From: Arion vulgaris | Lineage: Eukaryota; Mollusca; Gastropoda; Stylommatophora; Arionidae | Length of the DNA stretch: 64,000 nt | NCBI GenBank assembly: GCA_020796225.1 | Contig: CM036761.1 | Location: forward strand, 32,818,928-32,882,927 | Direction of reading: 5' to 3' | Translations under genes and position numbers: made by a program | Part shown: positions 9,174 to 20,328 of the stretch, in pieces | Position numbering within the stretch: position 1 is the stretch's first letter | Layout: each line of letters starts with the position of its first letter | Notes under the pieces: generated by a model | What the model was told of the DNA's origin: nothing | Database searches by the model: none | The model's input: only the letters and a program-made list of their open reading frames with translations

Positions 9174-9489
9174 GTTTTAGTAATACTAATTATGCTTCTC
9201 TTAGTAATGCTAACTTGTCTTTTTCTTGTCTTTTCTCCAATCCTATTTTGCCTCACATTGTCAGGTCAGGAAAATATTTCTAAAACGGGCCTTTGTGTGC
9301 GCTTAGTAGATAGTGTCTTTCATCACCCCTGTTATCTCTGAGGTCCATCTTTTGCGTGGCCTGCTTTTTACTTTGTACTTATTGTATCGGAGTATGACGA
9401 GAGGAAGTAACGGAAATAATGAATAATATTAACGATGCAACTAATTACACAAGTTATACTACTAATGATATTGATTTGAAATGACAATC

Positions 9490-9610
9490 GTAGCATATCC
9501 TTTTATAGGACTTAACCGTCAACACCAGTAAACGATTCGTCGATTTTCTAGGCACCACTTATACGTTCAGTAGTTACTATTGCTTTCTGAACGGTGATAT
9601 TGATATAGTC
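9490..9610 (-). mobile_element. Fragment of SINE family H
   Basis: TTTCTAGGCA...TACGTTCAGTAGTT...TTGCTTTCTGAACGG matches 49480-49545 in the better preserved copy at 49450-49672. The tRNA-like part is missing. Confidence 0.5.
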
Positions 9611-9741
9611 AACATTTATTAACAGAAAATCGTGTTTTAGTTTGAACTAAACAATATTAAAAATACAGCAGCGTAGATGTGAAGCCAACGAAGTAATATG
9701 TTTGACTGACCATGAAAAATTATGTCATTTTCTACTTTCAG

Positions 9742-9839
9742 GTTTGGCATATAGTTTTCCAATCCAAGTGTCCACTCCTGGACAGTGGGAAATTGTGCAA
9801 GATCTGGATATTAACTACTACGAGCGAGAGAAATTAGAT
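9742..9839 (+). CDS. Malate dehydrogenase, next exon
   Basis: The 98-bp exon opens after TTTTCTACTTTCAG and, with the single base carried from 6758, reads GLAYSFPI, then GQWEIVQDLDIN, then YYEREKLD. This follows the family's LxYSFPV strand, the W.IV.GL turn and the FSREKMD helix start. The donor ATTAGAT|GTAAAT closes it in phase 0, so exons one and two together add exactly 79 codons. The order and phase agreement with 6620-6758 make a chance match unlikely. A LINE tail begins about 30 bp past the donor. Product and location as for the first exon. Confidence 0.8.
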
Positions 9840-9865
9840 GTAAATGTTGTTTATGTTATTTATTC

Positions 9866-10255
9866 TGACATGTCACAAGTTGGAGACATTTCAGAATAAA
9901 AGTTTAAAAAGAATCCTTTACATTTTCTGGTCAAATACCATAACAAATGAGGAGCTTTTGAAACTAACAGTCTGTGCATCCTTGGAGACCATCATTAAGA
10001 GACGAAGATGGAGGTGGTTTGGACATATATGTCGTATGCCAGTGGGTACATTGGCTAGGACAGCTCTCAGGTGGATAGCGGATGTGAAGAGAAGGCCTGG
10101 ACGTCCAAATGAAAAATGGAGAAGAACGGTGGAGAGTTGAAGGAGTGTGACCTGACGTGGAGACGGTTGGTAGAAATGCAGCAGAACGGCAACAGTGGAG
10201 GTCTCTTGTGGAAGCCTTATGTATCATTCGGAACACGAAGAGGATATAGTTATTT
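9866..10255 (+). pseudogene. LINE ORF C-terminus (RTE/CR1-like tail region)
   Basis: A frame at 9866-10140 reads KLETFQNKSLKRIL, ETIIKRRRWRWFGHICRM, ARTALRW and RPGRPNEKWRRTVE. This is the region after the reverse transcriptase found in many animal non-LTR elements. A frameshift follows, then WRSLVEALC in another frame and a stop near 10250. It is a 5'-truncated dead copy inside the second malate dehydrogenase intron. Confidence 0.75.
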
Positions 10256-10333
10256 TGTTACCTTATTCAGTCTACAAGGTGATTATTGCTCCTGACTTCG
10301 CTTCCAGCAGAGTTCATGTCGGCTACTTCTTCT

Positions 10334-10503
10334 CTTTAGAGCAGGGTTTCCCAATCTTTTTGGGCCATGACCCCCCCCCTAAGCCTTTCTAAAATTATTA
10401 TGCCCCCTATGTAACATATACACAACTTTTAAAATTGCCCCCTTAACAATCAAATTACCTCCTATGGGGCGTGGGCACCACGTTTGGAAACACTGCTCTA
10501 GAG
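10334..10503 (+). mobile_element. Second hAT-type MITE family
   Basis: Element 10342-10495 (154 bp). The ends CAGGGTTTCCCAA / TTTGGAAACACTG are imperfect inverted repeats flanked by CTTTAGAG / CTCTAGAG, an 8-bp duplication with one mismatch. Interior is C-rich and non-coding. Confidence 0.75.
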
Positions 10504-10837
10504 GGACGAAAACTAAAGAAAATGAGCAGCTGCGTTTGATAACCCTGGAACACACACGCCAACCCCTCATTCCTGTGGTGTAGGCCGAGAAACTTTGACT
10601 TCGAGGTCACTAAGATTTGAGGGATTAATTACCCTAGCACAAATTCTTTTTTTTTTTTGGTCCGGGACTTATGGATGATAACTCGAATAAAAAAGTATGC
10701 AGAAACTAGATGTGCGGGTGTGCGAGAGCCTAACTGACACAACGAACTTGCGTTTTAATGTGCAAACCATCTACAGACCACAAAAGTGGTTTTGTAGAGC
10801 GAACGAAGAGAATGAAGTTGAAGATGCTCATTTATTC

Positions 10838-11030
10838 ATCGGTGCCCGCATACCCAGCGTGTTCGTAGCGCGTTGGATGACGGGTGACAAGCTCCTGTGA
10901 GTGCGGTTCAATTACGCGGGCTGACAGAAAAGCCACAGGTTCTCCAAATTTACAGTGTCCATGTCACCAAGTTGAAGAGCTGAAAAATCAAGTGCTTCTG
11001 GATCGAAAACATTTTTATAACAATTCATCG
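10838..11030 (+). mobile_element. SINE family E
   Basis: CCAGCGTGTTCGTAGCGCGTTGG (A box region), GGTTCAATTACGCGGGCTG (B box region), GTTGAAGAGCTGAAAA and CTTCTGGATCGAAAA tail. Confidence 0.8.
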
Positions 11031-11281
11031 GTAGCATATCCTATTTCTTTTGTATCCGCTTTCATAATAATTTCTCTACTGGTGATACACAATATTGAAT
11101 ACATAAATTTGCACTTGGTCTATCACTTGTTGCACCTGTCCTTTTCTCCTTCTTTTCAGTTGTCTTTCTCTAGTTTATACCTTTCCTTTTTGTTATCTCT
11201 ATACCTTCAGGAAGTTAGCATCTATTTTCTTATATCTAAAGTATGTAAAGTCAAGGAATGACTTCATTGCATCGAATGTTA

Positions 11282-11485
11282 CCACATATGGCTCGATCCC
11301 TCGTCGCAGAAATGGCACGTCATTTGCAGAGAGTATTGCTCAAAGCACGAACTCCGTAGCTCTGACAACAATCCTAGGGGTCTGTGAAAGAAATGCACGT
11401 GTGAACATAACGGCGTGGTCTGGATGCGAATCCACGAACTTCGAAACGATTGGCGTTGGCTTAACCACGTAGTCACAGAGAATCA
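11282..11485 (-). mobile_element. tRNA-derived SINE family I
   Basis: Shares CTCAGAAATGGCACG-type 3' half, CACGAACTCCGTAGCTCTGA and the head complement GGATGCGAATCCACGA...TTAACCACGT with 38085, 58140 and 61865. Confidence 0.7.
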
Positions 11486-11562
11486 CTTTTTTACCTAAAA
11501 ATTATGTACATTAGCAGAGGATTATAATGTTGTTTTTATATACATATGGATATGTTTATAAA

Positions 11563-11971
11563 GGTGGAGAAACTATTCTATGGATTCTAGTCATCGGTCA
11601 TGGAAGGGTATTTGTCGAGTGAAAGAAATTAAGCATGCACAAAAATTACTCCGTGAGGACTGAGCTCGTTACTGATGTCCTCTGATATATGTTGGTGGAG
11701 AAACTATTCTATGAATTCTAGTCATCAGTCATGGAAGGGTGTTTGTCGAGTGAAAGAAATTAAACATGCACAAAAATTACTCCATGAGGACTGAGCTTGT
11801 TACTGATGTCCTCTGATATATGTTGGTGGAGAAACTAGTCCGAGGATCTTGGTCATGAGTCATGGAAGGGTGTTTGTCGAGTGAAAGAAATTAAAGCATA
11901 CACAAAAGATTACTCCGTGGGGGCTACCACAATTCTCGTGAGACTGGCTCGTTACTGATGTCCTCTGATTT
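11563..11971. repeat. 131-bp tandem repeat, 3 copies
   Basis: Units start at 11563, 11694 and 11825 with GGTGGAGAAACTA and each contains TCATGGAAGGGT...GTCGAGTGAAAGAAATTAA and TACTGATGTCCTCTGAT. The third unit carries extra bases. Confidence 0.9.
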
Positions 11972-11989
11972 CTCTATGAGACAGTATCC

Positions 11990-12275
11990 TAAAGTAATTC
12001 TTTTGTCCTACTATCAAACTATCGGAGATAACACAGTGGTAGGTGTATTACATTCATAGTCTCGTGGTCTCATGATCAAATTCTCCCGTGAAAATTGATT
12101 TTTTTGCACATTACGGCTTTCAGGTCGAACCAGCCTCAATTGAGTAATAGAAGAACACTAGAAAGAAAAATCGGTTTGCATTATGTTGATTACATCACCC
12201 ATGTGTGCCGTTGGTAAAAGAAAAATACTGGTCTAACATCGTATTTTCCAATATATCTCATATGCCAGTTGGTCG
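11990..12275 (+). mobile_element. SINE family F, diverged
   Basis: A degenerate tRNA-like head is followed by CCAGCCTCAATTGAGTA, GATTACATCACCCATGTGTGCCG and CTGGTCTAACATCGTATT, in the same order as in 29214-29470. Confidence 0.65.
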
Positions 12276-12299
12276 TTACTGATTTACTTACTTACATCA

Positions 12300-12640
12300 T
12301 CATCACCAAGCAGCTTGTCCCTTCCGGAACTTGGCTACCATGACTACAGTCTTGAAAAACGCTCTGTTCTGTGCAAGATGTGCAGCTGCCATCCTCAAAT
12401 CGTCAATGACATCTTGCACCCATCGTGTCCTAGGTCTTCCTCTCAATCTTCTTTCAGCTCCACCCTCTCCAAAATTATCTTCTCAATGCACTCAGGTTGT
12501 TCGATGTGTTCGAGATATTTTATTTTCCTTGATGTTATGCTCTTTAATAGCCAACTCTCTTTAATATCAAGCTGTTGCAAATCAGAAGCATTTGTTCTTT
12601 TCTCTGCCCATGATATTCTAAGTACTCTTCTGTAGCATTT
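12300..12640 (-). pseudogene. LINE ORF C-terminus with ATG/CAT tail
   Basis: Read on the - strand it encodes a RGRPRTRWVQDVI stretch, DLRMAAAHLAQNRAFF-like residues and KFRKGQAAW before a stop. This is the typical far C-terminus of RTE-like elements, ending in a GATGATGATG tail at 12300. The upstream part (12480-12640) is frame-broken. Confidence 0.7.
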
Positions 12641-12749
12641 ACATATTTACACATAATAATAATATGAAAATAAATCCCTAACGACCCGAAAATGAAAAAT
12701 ATGTGACGATTTACACGGGGAAGTAAAGACGGTTGACGTGATGGTAACT

Positions 12750-12865
12750 GTATCATTTGTTGCGTTTGTCGAAATGTCGTTGTATGTTATTTTGCCCTCT
12801 TAAAAACTACAGTACTTTTTTAAAAGTGTTTTGCCATTGCTACTTAGTTTTACTACAGTCTCCCT
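12750..12865 (+). mobile_element. Penelope terminal fragment
   Basis: GTCGAAATGTCGTTGTATG...AAAACTACAGTACTTT...TTTTGCCATTGCTAC...AGTTTTACTACAGTCTCC aligns with 18083-18215 and 52318-52418. The upstream stem of the hammerhead-like motif is lost. Confidence 0.55.
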
Positions 12866-12925
12866 TTAATTGAAAATACTCTTATCTTTACCAGTATCAT
12901 TCTATCAGTGTTTCTCCAGTAAACA

Positions 12926-13103
12926 CTAATATGCAGTGCGCTCGAGATCATTTTTATTGGTGAGGACAGATAAATTTTCAGAAAAATCATAGTTTGGGTT
13001 AGGTTATATTTTAATTTATGAAATAATAAACACACGTTACATATTATTTCTGGTGGGGCCCGAACCCACTGGCCCTTAATGATGAGCCGCCACTGCTAAT
13101 ATG
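12926..13103 (+). mobile_element. hAT-type MITE, copy 2
   Basis: Element 12934-13095 (162 bp) with diverged left end CAGTGCGCTCG and right end GAGCCGCCACTG. Exact 8-bp duplication CTAATATG on both sides. Confidence 0.9.
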
Positions 13104-13489
13104 TATTCATGTCTCTTTTTTTGTTATTATCATGACCACTTTTCTGACGATGTTATCCTCTCGAGTGTGTAATTCTCTAACTGTGTGTTCAACATCTTCC
13201 ATTTTATTTCTCTGACTCCTGTACTATATCTACCTTCATGTCTCGTGTATCTAATATTAGATGGTCTATTTCGTTTCCTGGTATAGTGTTCTAGCACTCA
13301 ATGTTCCGAATGGTATATATATTTCTTCCTAGTTTTTAGATATTGTAGTTTGTTTTCTTAGTTTATTGGTTTGTCTTTTATATTATATGTTGTAAGATCC
13401 AATCATTATGACAAGCCGCGTTTCATTGTTATGTCTTGAAAATGAGCCGTGTGTTCCACTCATATTGCTGTTTCGCTTCATGATCATAA

Positions 13490-13895
13490 GATCATGGGTT
13501 TCCAAAGATGGCGGGTCCGCCCCCAGTGGGCGCTGAAGCCTTGCAAGGGGGTGATAGTGGGTTCAGAAGCGTTTGGGGGGAATTTTTCTTTCGTGATTTT
13601 GCAATCAAATCATACAAAATTTGAATTCTGCATTTTAATTCATCTTATGCCTATCTTACACGATCCATTGTTTTCTCAATTTTCTATTTCATGCATATAA
13701 TCATTTCAAAATTGACCATGTATGACAGAAATAGATATCAATGTTCCATGTCAAAGCGAAAATAGAGTATGATTTTTTTTTTTTTTTTATATATATATAA
13801 AATATGGGGGCGTTGGCAAACTGTTATAATAGAGAGGAGGGCGTTGCAAATTTTATGTCATGCAAAGTGGCCCGAAAAAGTTTGGGAATCTGTTG
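13490..13895 (+). mobile_element. Possible third hAT-like element
   Basis: GGGTTTCCAAAGATGGCGGGTCCGC-type left end and AAAAAGTTTGGGAATCTGTTG right end look like the inverted ends of the 10342 family. The interior has no frame, and the 8-bp flanks (CATAAGAT / CATAGATT) match poorly, so limits are uncertain. Confidence 0.4.
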
Positions 13896-14044
13896 CATAG
13901 ATTCATCCGTCTCATTCACCTTCTTAGACGTTGTGCTTCAGAGATCGACATTACCCGGGATACGATAAATGTTGCGAACAAATGATAATGTAATTCAATT
14001 GTAAGAGTTGTTAATTGTGTGTGTTTCTTCTCTTTGACAATTAG

Positions 14045-14248
14045 GAACAAGCCGAGTCTATCAAAGGCGAGAAAACGTTTGCATTCATTATTTTGGAAGT
14101 ACCAGAGGCAAAGAAAGACATGAACACCATGAATGAGGGTGACGGGTCTGACCATACTAAGGCTACGTTTTGGAGTTTTGGGCACGCAGATCCTATTCCT
14201 TGCAGTATACTTGGACCTATAGAACAGGAACGGCTGGGAAACCTGTGA
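14045..14248 (+). CDS. Malate dehydrogenase, probable last exon
   Basis: After a pyrimidine-rich acceptor (CTTCTCTTTGACAATTAG) a phase-0 frame runs 67 codons to TGA at 14246-14248. Its start, EQAESIKGEKTFAFIIL, lines up with the final helix of cytosolic malate dehydrogenase (x-T-A-K-E-L-x-x-E-K-x-x-A-F-x-x-L), where the animal enzyme normally ends within a few residues. Here about 45 further residues follow, rich in charged and then hydrophobic-aromatic positions, with no motif I recognise. Either the enzyme has an unusual tail or the last exon is read through a missed splice site. No AATAAA signal is evident in the next 200 bp. Less certain than the two exons before it. Confidence 0.55.
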   Translation, partial: EQAESIKGEKTFAFIILEVPEAKKDMNTMNEGDGSDHTKATFWSFGHADPIPCSILGPIEQERLGNL

Positions 14249-14465
14249 TAACATGCAGAACTTAATTAATAGTTTATTTCATTTAGCGAGAGGTTTATAT
14301 TTCAAAACAGAAATAATAATATTTGAAATAACATGAAAACATTTTGCATAACTGCCACTGCACACAACAGCATTTGTTTTAGTTCGTTATTACATTTGAA
14401 ATTCAATTTAAGAATTAATTATGTGGTTAATTAGTTTGTATTGTTTTTATTTCACTTTGTTAATT
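14249..14465 (+). other. Putative 3' UTR of the malate dehydrogenase gene
   Basis: AT-rich, with no repeat copy in the window, extending from the stop codon to the minisatellite. AATAAT and ATTAAT strings occur but no canonical polyadenylation hexamer. Confidence 0.35.
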
Positions 14466-15785
14466 TATTGTTTCTTACTTTGCTTTGATCTTTCACAATC
14501 ATAGTTAGGTAGGTCGGAATTAATACGTTACTTACTTTGCTTTGATCTTTCACAATCATAGTTAGGTAGGTCGGAATTAATACGTTACTTACTTTGCTCT
14601 GATCTTTCACAATCATAGTTAGATAGGTCGGAATTAATAATTTACTTACTTTGCTTTGATCTTTCACAATCATAGTTAGATAGGTCGGAATTAATAATTT
14701 ACTTACTTTGCTTTGATCTTTCACAATCATAGTTAGGTAGGTTGGAATTAATAAGTTACTTACTTTGCTCTGATCTTTCACAATCATAGTTAGGTAGGTC
14801 GGAATTAATAAGTTACTTACTTTGCTTTGATCTTTCACAATCATAGTTAGGTAGGTTGGAATTAATACGTTACTTACTTTGCTCTGATCTTTCACAATCA
14901 TAGTTAGGTAGGTCGGAATTAATAAGTTACTTACTTTGCTTTGATCTTTCACAATCATAGTTAAGTAGGTCGGAATTAATACGTTACTTACTTTGCTTTG
15001 ATCTTTCACAATCATAGTTAGGTAGGTCGGAATTAATAAGTTACTTACTTTGCTTTGATCTTTCACAATCATAGTTAGATAGGTCGGAATTAATACGTTA
15101 CTTACTTTGCTCTGATCTTTCACAATCATAGTTAGATAGGTCGGAATTAATACGTTACTTTGCTCTGATCTTTCACAATCATAGTTAGATAGGTCGGAAT
15201 TAATACGTTACTTTGCTCTGATCTTTCACAATCATAGTTAGGTAGGTCGGAATTAATAAGTTACTTACTTTGCTCTGATCTTTCACAATCATAGTTAGGT
15301 AGGTCGGAATTAATAAGTTACTTACTTTGCTCTGATCTTTCACAATCATAGTTAGGTAGGTTGGAATTAATAAGTTACTTACTTTGCTCTGATCTTTCAC
15401 AATCATAGTTAGGTAGGTCGGAATTAATAAGTTACTTACTTTGCTCTGATCTTTCACAATCATAGTTAGGTAGGTTGGAATTAATACGTTACTTACTTTG
15501 CTCTGATCTTTCACAATCATAGTTAGGTAGGTCGGAATTAATAAGTTACTTACTTTGCTCTGATCTTTCACAATCATAGTTAGGTAGGTCGGAATTAATA
15601 CGTTACTTACTTTGCTCTGATCTTTCACAATCATAGTTAGGTAGGTTGGAATTAATACGTTACTTACTTTGCTCTGATCTTTCACAATCATAGTTAGGTA
15701 GGTCGGAATTAATACGTTACTTACTTTGCTCTGATCTTTCACAATCATAGTTAGGTAGGTCGGAATTAATAAGTTACTTACTTTC
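14466..15785. repeat. 57-bp minisatellite, about 23 copies
   Basis: The unit runs from TTACTTACTTTGCT through TTTCACAATCATAGTTAG to GGAATTAATAA. Because 57 is a multiple of three, one frame on the - strand stays open for 225 and 195 codons as a 19-residue repeat (core IPTYLTMIVKDQSKVSN). It is interrupted only by two adjacent 53-bp units near 15155 and 15211. Most unit-to-unit differences are silent in that frame. No domain is recognised and no host exon flanks it. Confidence 0.95.
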
Positions 15786-15789
15786 ATTC

Positions 15790-15945
15790 ATCCGTATATC
15801 TATATCTTCTTCATGTTCCGTTTGATACATTTGGCTTCCACAACATATTTCCATTGTTGTCGTTCTGCCCTCGTTTTATTAATTGTTTTCCACGCCAGAT
15901 CACAGTCTTGCAACTTTCTTTCACCATTTCTTCACTGCAATTTAG
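15790..15945 (-). pseudogene. LINE 3' coding end
   Basis: On the - strand the sequence decodes to fragments like CKTVIWRGK, then NNGNMLWKPN in shifting frames. This is the same terminal block (WK..VEALC) as the LINE end at 10180-10250. Confidence 0.5.
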
Positions 15946-16088
15946 TTGTTCATTACTTGATTGATTGATTGATTGAAGGAAAGAGCTTTATTAATGTACT
16001 TTGTGAATAGCCAAGTAAAATGATGTCCTTCATTTGGAAGAGTTTCATTAATGTACTTCGTGAATAACCATGCTGCCCCGATACACGG

Positions 16089-16250
16089 GTTAAAGCAAAA
16101 GGCCGGCCACTCAAAAGATGGACCTCAGAGATAACAGAGGCGACGAAAGAGACTATCTACGAAGCGCATACTAAGGCCTGTTTTAGAAATCTCTTCCTGA
16201 CCTGACGCTGTGAGGCATACAGGATTCGAGAAAGAAAGAAAGAAAGATCT
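16089..16250 (+). mobile_element. RTE-like LINE, severely 5'-truncated 3' end
   Basis: About 160 bp nearly identical to 47355-47515: GCCGGCCAC...GATGGACCTCAGAGATAACAGAGG, the terminal AGCGCATACTA stop, ACGCTGTGAGGCATACAGG and a GAAA tail. It shows the tail of the 45656 element. Confidence 0.9.
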
Positions 16251-16255
16251 CACCA

Positions 16256-16904
16256 GAAGTGTATGAACTCCATAAGACACATTTGGGTTCACGATATCAT
16301 TTTAAGAGGGGAAAATGTTCAGGAATATTTTTTTAAATTGAATATCCATATATTGTCAAAGTTCAAGTATGCACATATGGATCAACACTAATGCAGTAAA
16401 GACTGGAGGAATCGGAGTTTTTATATACACTAAAACTATATTGGTTATGAAATCAGAGTACAAATGGGGAAATTCTTTCATAAATGTGAAGAAGAAATCT
16501 AGGAAATGAATGCAGGATCTGAGAAAACTTTAAAGATCAATCTCAGCCTAGGTCCTGTTGGAGTTTTGACAGATTTAATTAAAATCAACACTTCAGTCAT
16601 TTCAGTGCTGAAAATTGACAGGTCATACTGTCTGAACTGTGTAACCATCGCAAGATCGTCATGATCTTTATACCGTCTCACAGTGAAATTCAAGAAAAAT
16701 GTACATCAGACCGACTGATCAAGAAGGTGGCAGATGTGAAGGGGTGTGTACCAGTTGCGCATTATCAGAAGATGCTAATCACCAAATGAATTAAAAAGCT
16801 ACCAATACCAACACAAGACGACCACCAAACTAGAACAAATTATAACAAGTTGGTATTATGTTTCAGAGCAAAATATAATTGACTCGACAGTAAATGTCTC
16901 TGTG
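16256..16904. other. Unassigned stretch
   Basis: AT-rich, no second copy seen in the window, only short scattered frames. Confidence 0.5.
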
Positions 16905-17345
16905 GAGTAGATGTTACGTGCTTGCCTCTCGTTCCAAAGGTACTGTTCGTTCCACGTGGAGTCATCGGAATATTTTTCCAGAGATCACCTATCTCATTGT
17001 AGGTGAGATCGAATTCCTAGTCCTATCAGAGATGAACGATAAAACGTAAGTCACATGTTCAAGATTAGCACATAAAAGAATCCTTAGCAGTTCATAATCG
17101 AGAAGAGTAGGCTGGTATCTGATGTCCGGACAAAATTCAATAGGAAAATTAAAAAATACAATTCCATCAAAATATTTTCACAATCTTCTAAATTACATCG
17201 GGGACCCTCGCCAGTGCTGCAGAGTTCGTGCACTACCGTTGAGATCTTCCTGTGTCAAAAAAGAGATCCTAGCATTCGTGGTTACTCACCGATGTGCATT
17301 TATGATGATCATAGAAATCGATCAATTAATCAATCAATGTGCACA
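16905..17345 (+). mobile_element. SINE family B, near full length
   Basis: tRNA-like head (TACGTGCTTGCCTCTCG, GTTCGTTCCACG), body TGAGATCGAATTCCTAGTCC...GATAAAACGTAAGT...GCAGTTCATAATCGAGAAGAG, then ACATCGGGGACCCTCGCCAG and an AATCAATCAAT tail. Confidence 0.85.
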
Positions 17346-17370
17346 CAATTCAAGATTGTCAATTCAGTCA

Positions 17371-17548
17371 TGTGTATGCAGGGCGTTCGTAATTAGGCCT
17401 AGCGAGGCCCTTATCACACCAATAATCGAAAGGGGAATAACTTCCGAATAGACAAATAATAGTAAATATTTCAAACCCATAATTTTTCGAAACTTTGTGT
17501 CTGACCCCACCAAGAAAAATGACCCCACGAACCGCTAATGTGTGTATG
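17371..17548 (-). mobile_element. hAT-type MITE, copy 3 (most diverged)
   Basis: Element 17379-17540 (162 bp). Left end CAGGGCGTTCGT and right end ACGAACCGCTAATG are decayed, but the exact 8-bp duplication TGTGTATG on both sides and the internal GTGTCTGACCCCACCAAG block identify it. Confidence 0.85.
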
Positions 17549-17711
17549 AAATAGTCAATAACCACCCCAGATCTCAAAGCATATAATTCAAGATTGGTTA
17601 GAATAAGATGTTTTGATGCAAACTTAATGACACAGTGAAACAACATTGTAAAGAAAACTACACGGATTCCTTTTTCAAACTGCACATATATCAAAGTTTA
17701 TCAAGAGACCT

Positions 17712-17962
17712 AATGTGTTGTCGGGTTCACACGGGAGTAAAGAATAGTAACACTGCTATTTACAAGGCATGTCGTAACAGGCGGCTGATGTAGGGTCTAG
17801 AAAAGCACCTAGTAAATAAAACGCGTTGCAAAAATTGTATGTGCAGGCCTACTTTTAGGCACAGAACTGACACAACGTATACTCGCTCATAGGCTCAGAT
17901 CATATACAAATCAAACAGAGTGGTTAACAGGTGATCAATATGGAACGTTCGAAGAAGAAGAT
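17712..17962 (+). mobile_element. SINE family A
   Basis: GTTGTCGGGTTCACACGGGA head, GGCATGTCGTAACAGGCGGCTGATG core, CGTTCGAAGAAGAAG tail. Confidence 0.8.
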
Positions 17963-18082
17963 GCCAGAGACAAAACTATAAATATAGACAATATTCAAAC
18001 AAACGAACTAAAAGGAGACGATCAAGATCTCTAGTCAATAAAATAGTCAAATGACGAAAAACAATTTTCTAGATTGCCTGGA

Positions 18083-18215
18083 TTGCTTGATAAAGGCCTT
18101 TTCTGTCGAAACGTTGCTGTGTATTGTCATTGTTTTTGTATTTTGTAAAACTACAGTACTTTGTTATTACGTTTTTTGCCATTCTACATAGTTTTACTAG
18201 TCTCTATCTATATTG
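18083..18215 (+). mobile_element. Penelope terminal fragment with hammerhead-like motif
   Basis: GCTTGATAAAGGCC...GTCGAAACGTTGCTGTG followed by AAAACTACAGTACTTTG and TTTTGCCATTCTACATAGTTT. The copies at 3944-4065 (-) and 52318-52418 (+) are collinear. Confidence 0.7.
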
Positions 18216-18569
18216 ACAATAAAATAGTAGAGATTGTCAGTCTGTACAATAAGCAAACAGTTCCTGAAACCGCTACAAATGGTTACATAATGAAGATATA
18301 AATATTAAAACATACGAGACAAGGGATGCAACCACTACTTTACTCTTATAAATGATGTTTGAAAAATGCCATTTATCAAAGGGGAGGTCATTTAATAACA
18401 AACTGCTGAGTTGTCATGTTGCAATACAAATTGAGAGTTTTCATACTGGGATGTTCAATTCATGTTCAATAGTATCTCTCTATATATATATATACTAATA
18501 TACGGGAGTTTAATGAACCGGTCGTATACAGAATCTTGAAGAGCGTAAATCTGCACAGAATGTGAACAC
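18216..18569. other. Unassigned stretch
   Basis: AT-rich with a short TA run at about 18481-18494; no copy elsewhere in the window. Confidence 0.5.
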
Positions 18570-20283
18570 TCTTACGTGACACATTTTTATACACACATTT
18601 TTACAAACATATTCTTACATACATATTCTTACATACACATTCTTACCTACATATTCTACACATCACATTCTTACATACATATTCTTACACATACATTCTT
18701 ACATACACATTCTTACACACATATTCTTACATACATATTCTTACATACATATTCTTACACATACATATTCTTACATACACATTTTTACATACATATTCTT
18801 ACACACATATTCTTACATACATATTCTTACACATACATTCTTACATACATATTCTTACATACATATTCTTACATACACATTCTTACATACATATTCTTAC
18901 ATACATATTCTTACACATACATTCTTACATACATATTCTTACATACATATTCTTACATACATATTCTTACACATACATTCTTACATACATATTCTTACAT
19001 ACATATTCTTACATACATATTCTTACACATACATTCTTACATACATATTCTTACATACACATTCTTACATACACATTCTTACATACACATTCTTACATAC
19101 ATATTCTTACATACATATTCTTACATACATATTCTTACATACATATTCTTACATACATATTCTTACAAACATATTCTTACATACATATTCTTACAAACAT
19201 ATTCTTACATACATATTCTTACATACACATTCTTACATACATATTCTTACATACACATTCTTACACATACATATTCTTACTACATATTCTACATACATAT
19301 TCTTACATACATATTCTTACATACATATTCTTACAAACATATTCTTACATACATATTCTTACATACATATTCTTACATACATATTCTTACACACACATTC
19401 TTACATACACATTCTTACATACATATTCTTACAAACATATTCTTACATACATATTCTTACAAACATATTCTTACATACATATTCTTACATACATATTCTT
19501 TCATACATATTCTTACATACATATTCTTACATACACATTCTTACACATACATATTCTTACAAACATATTCTTACATACATATTCTTACATACATATTCTT
19601 ACATACATATTCTTACAAACATATTCTTACATACATATTCTTACAAACATATTCTTACATACATATTCTACACACATTCTTACATACACATTCTTTCATA
19701 CATATTCTACACACATTCTTACATACACATTCTTACACACACACATTATTACATATACATATTCTACATACACATTATACACATACACATTCTTACATAC
19801 ATTCTTACATACATATTCTTACATACATATTCTTACATACATATTCTTACACATACACTTCTTACATACATATTCTTACTACATATTCTTACACACATTA
19901 TTACATACACATTCTTACATACATATTCTTACATACATATTCTTACATACATATTCTTACATACATATTCTTACATACACATTCTTACACATACATATTC
20001 TTACATACATATTCTTACATACATATTCTTACACATACACATTCTTACATACACATTCTTACATACACATTATTACACATACATATTCTTACATACATAT
20101 TCTTACACACATATTCTTACATACACATTCTTACACAACATTCTTAAAACACACACATTCTTACATACACATTCTACACACACATTCTACATACACATTC
20201 TTACACAACATTCTTACACACACACACATTCTTACATACACATTCTTACACACACATTCTTACACACACATTCTTACATACGC
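18570..20283. repeat. 14-bp minisatellite, about 120 copies
   Basis: Unit TTACATACATATTC with variants TTACATACACATTC and TTACACATACATTC. Three units make 42 bases, which keeps a meaningless 523-codon frame open. Ends only 45 bp before the gypsy LTR. Confidence 0.95.
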
Positions 20284-20328
20284 TTTCTGATACACACGCA
20301 CGTGTACTCATTTAATACAACTTCATCT

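Noticed and set aside
18576..20147. 523-codon open frame
   Set aside because: It is a frame through the 14-bp minisatellite, and its residues repeat with the unit. There are no exon signals and no domain.
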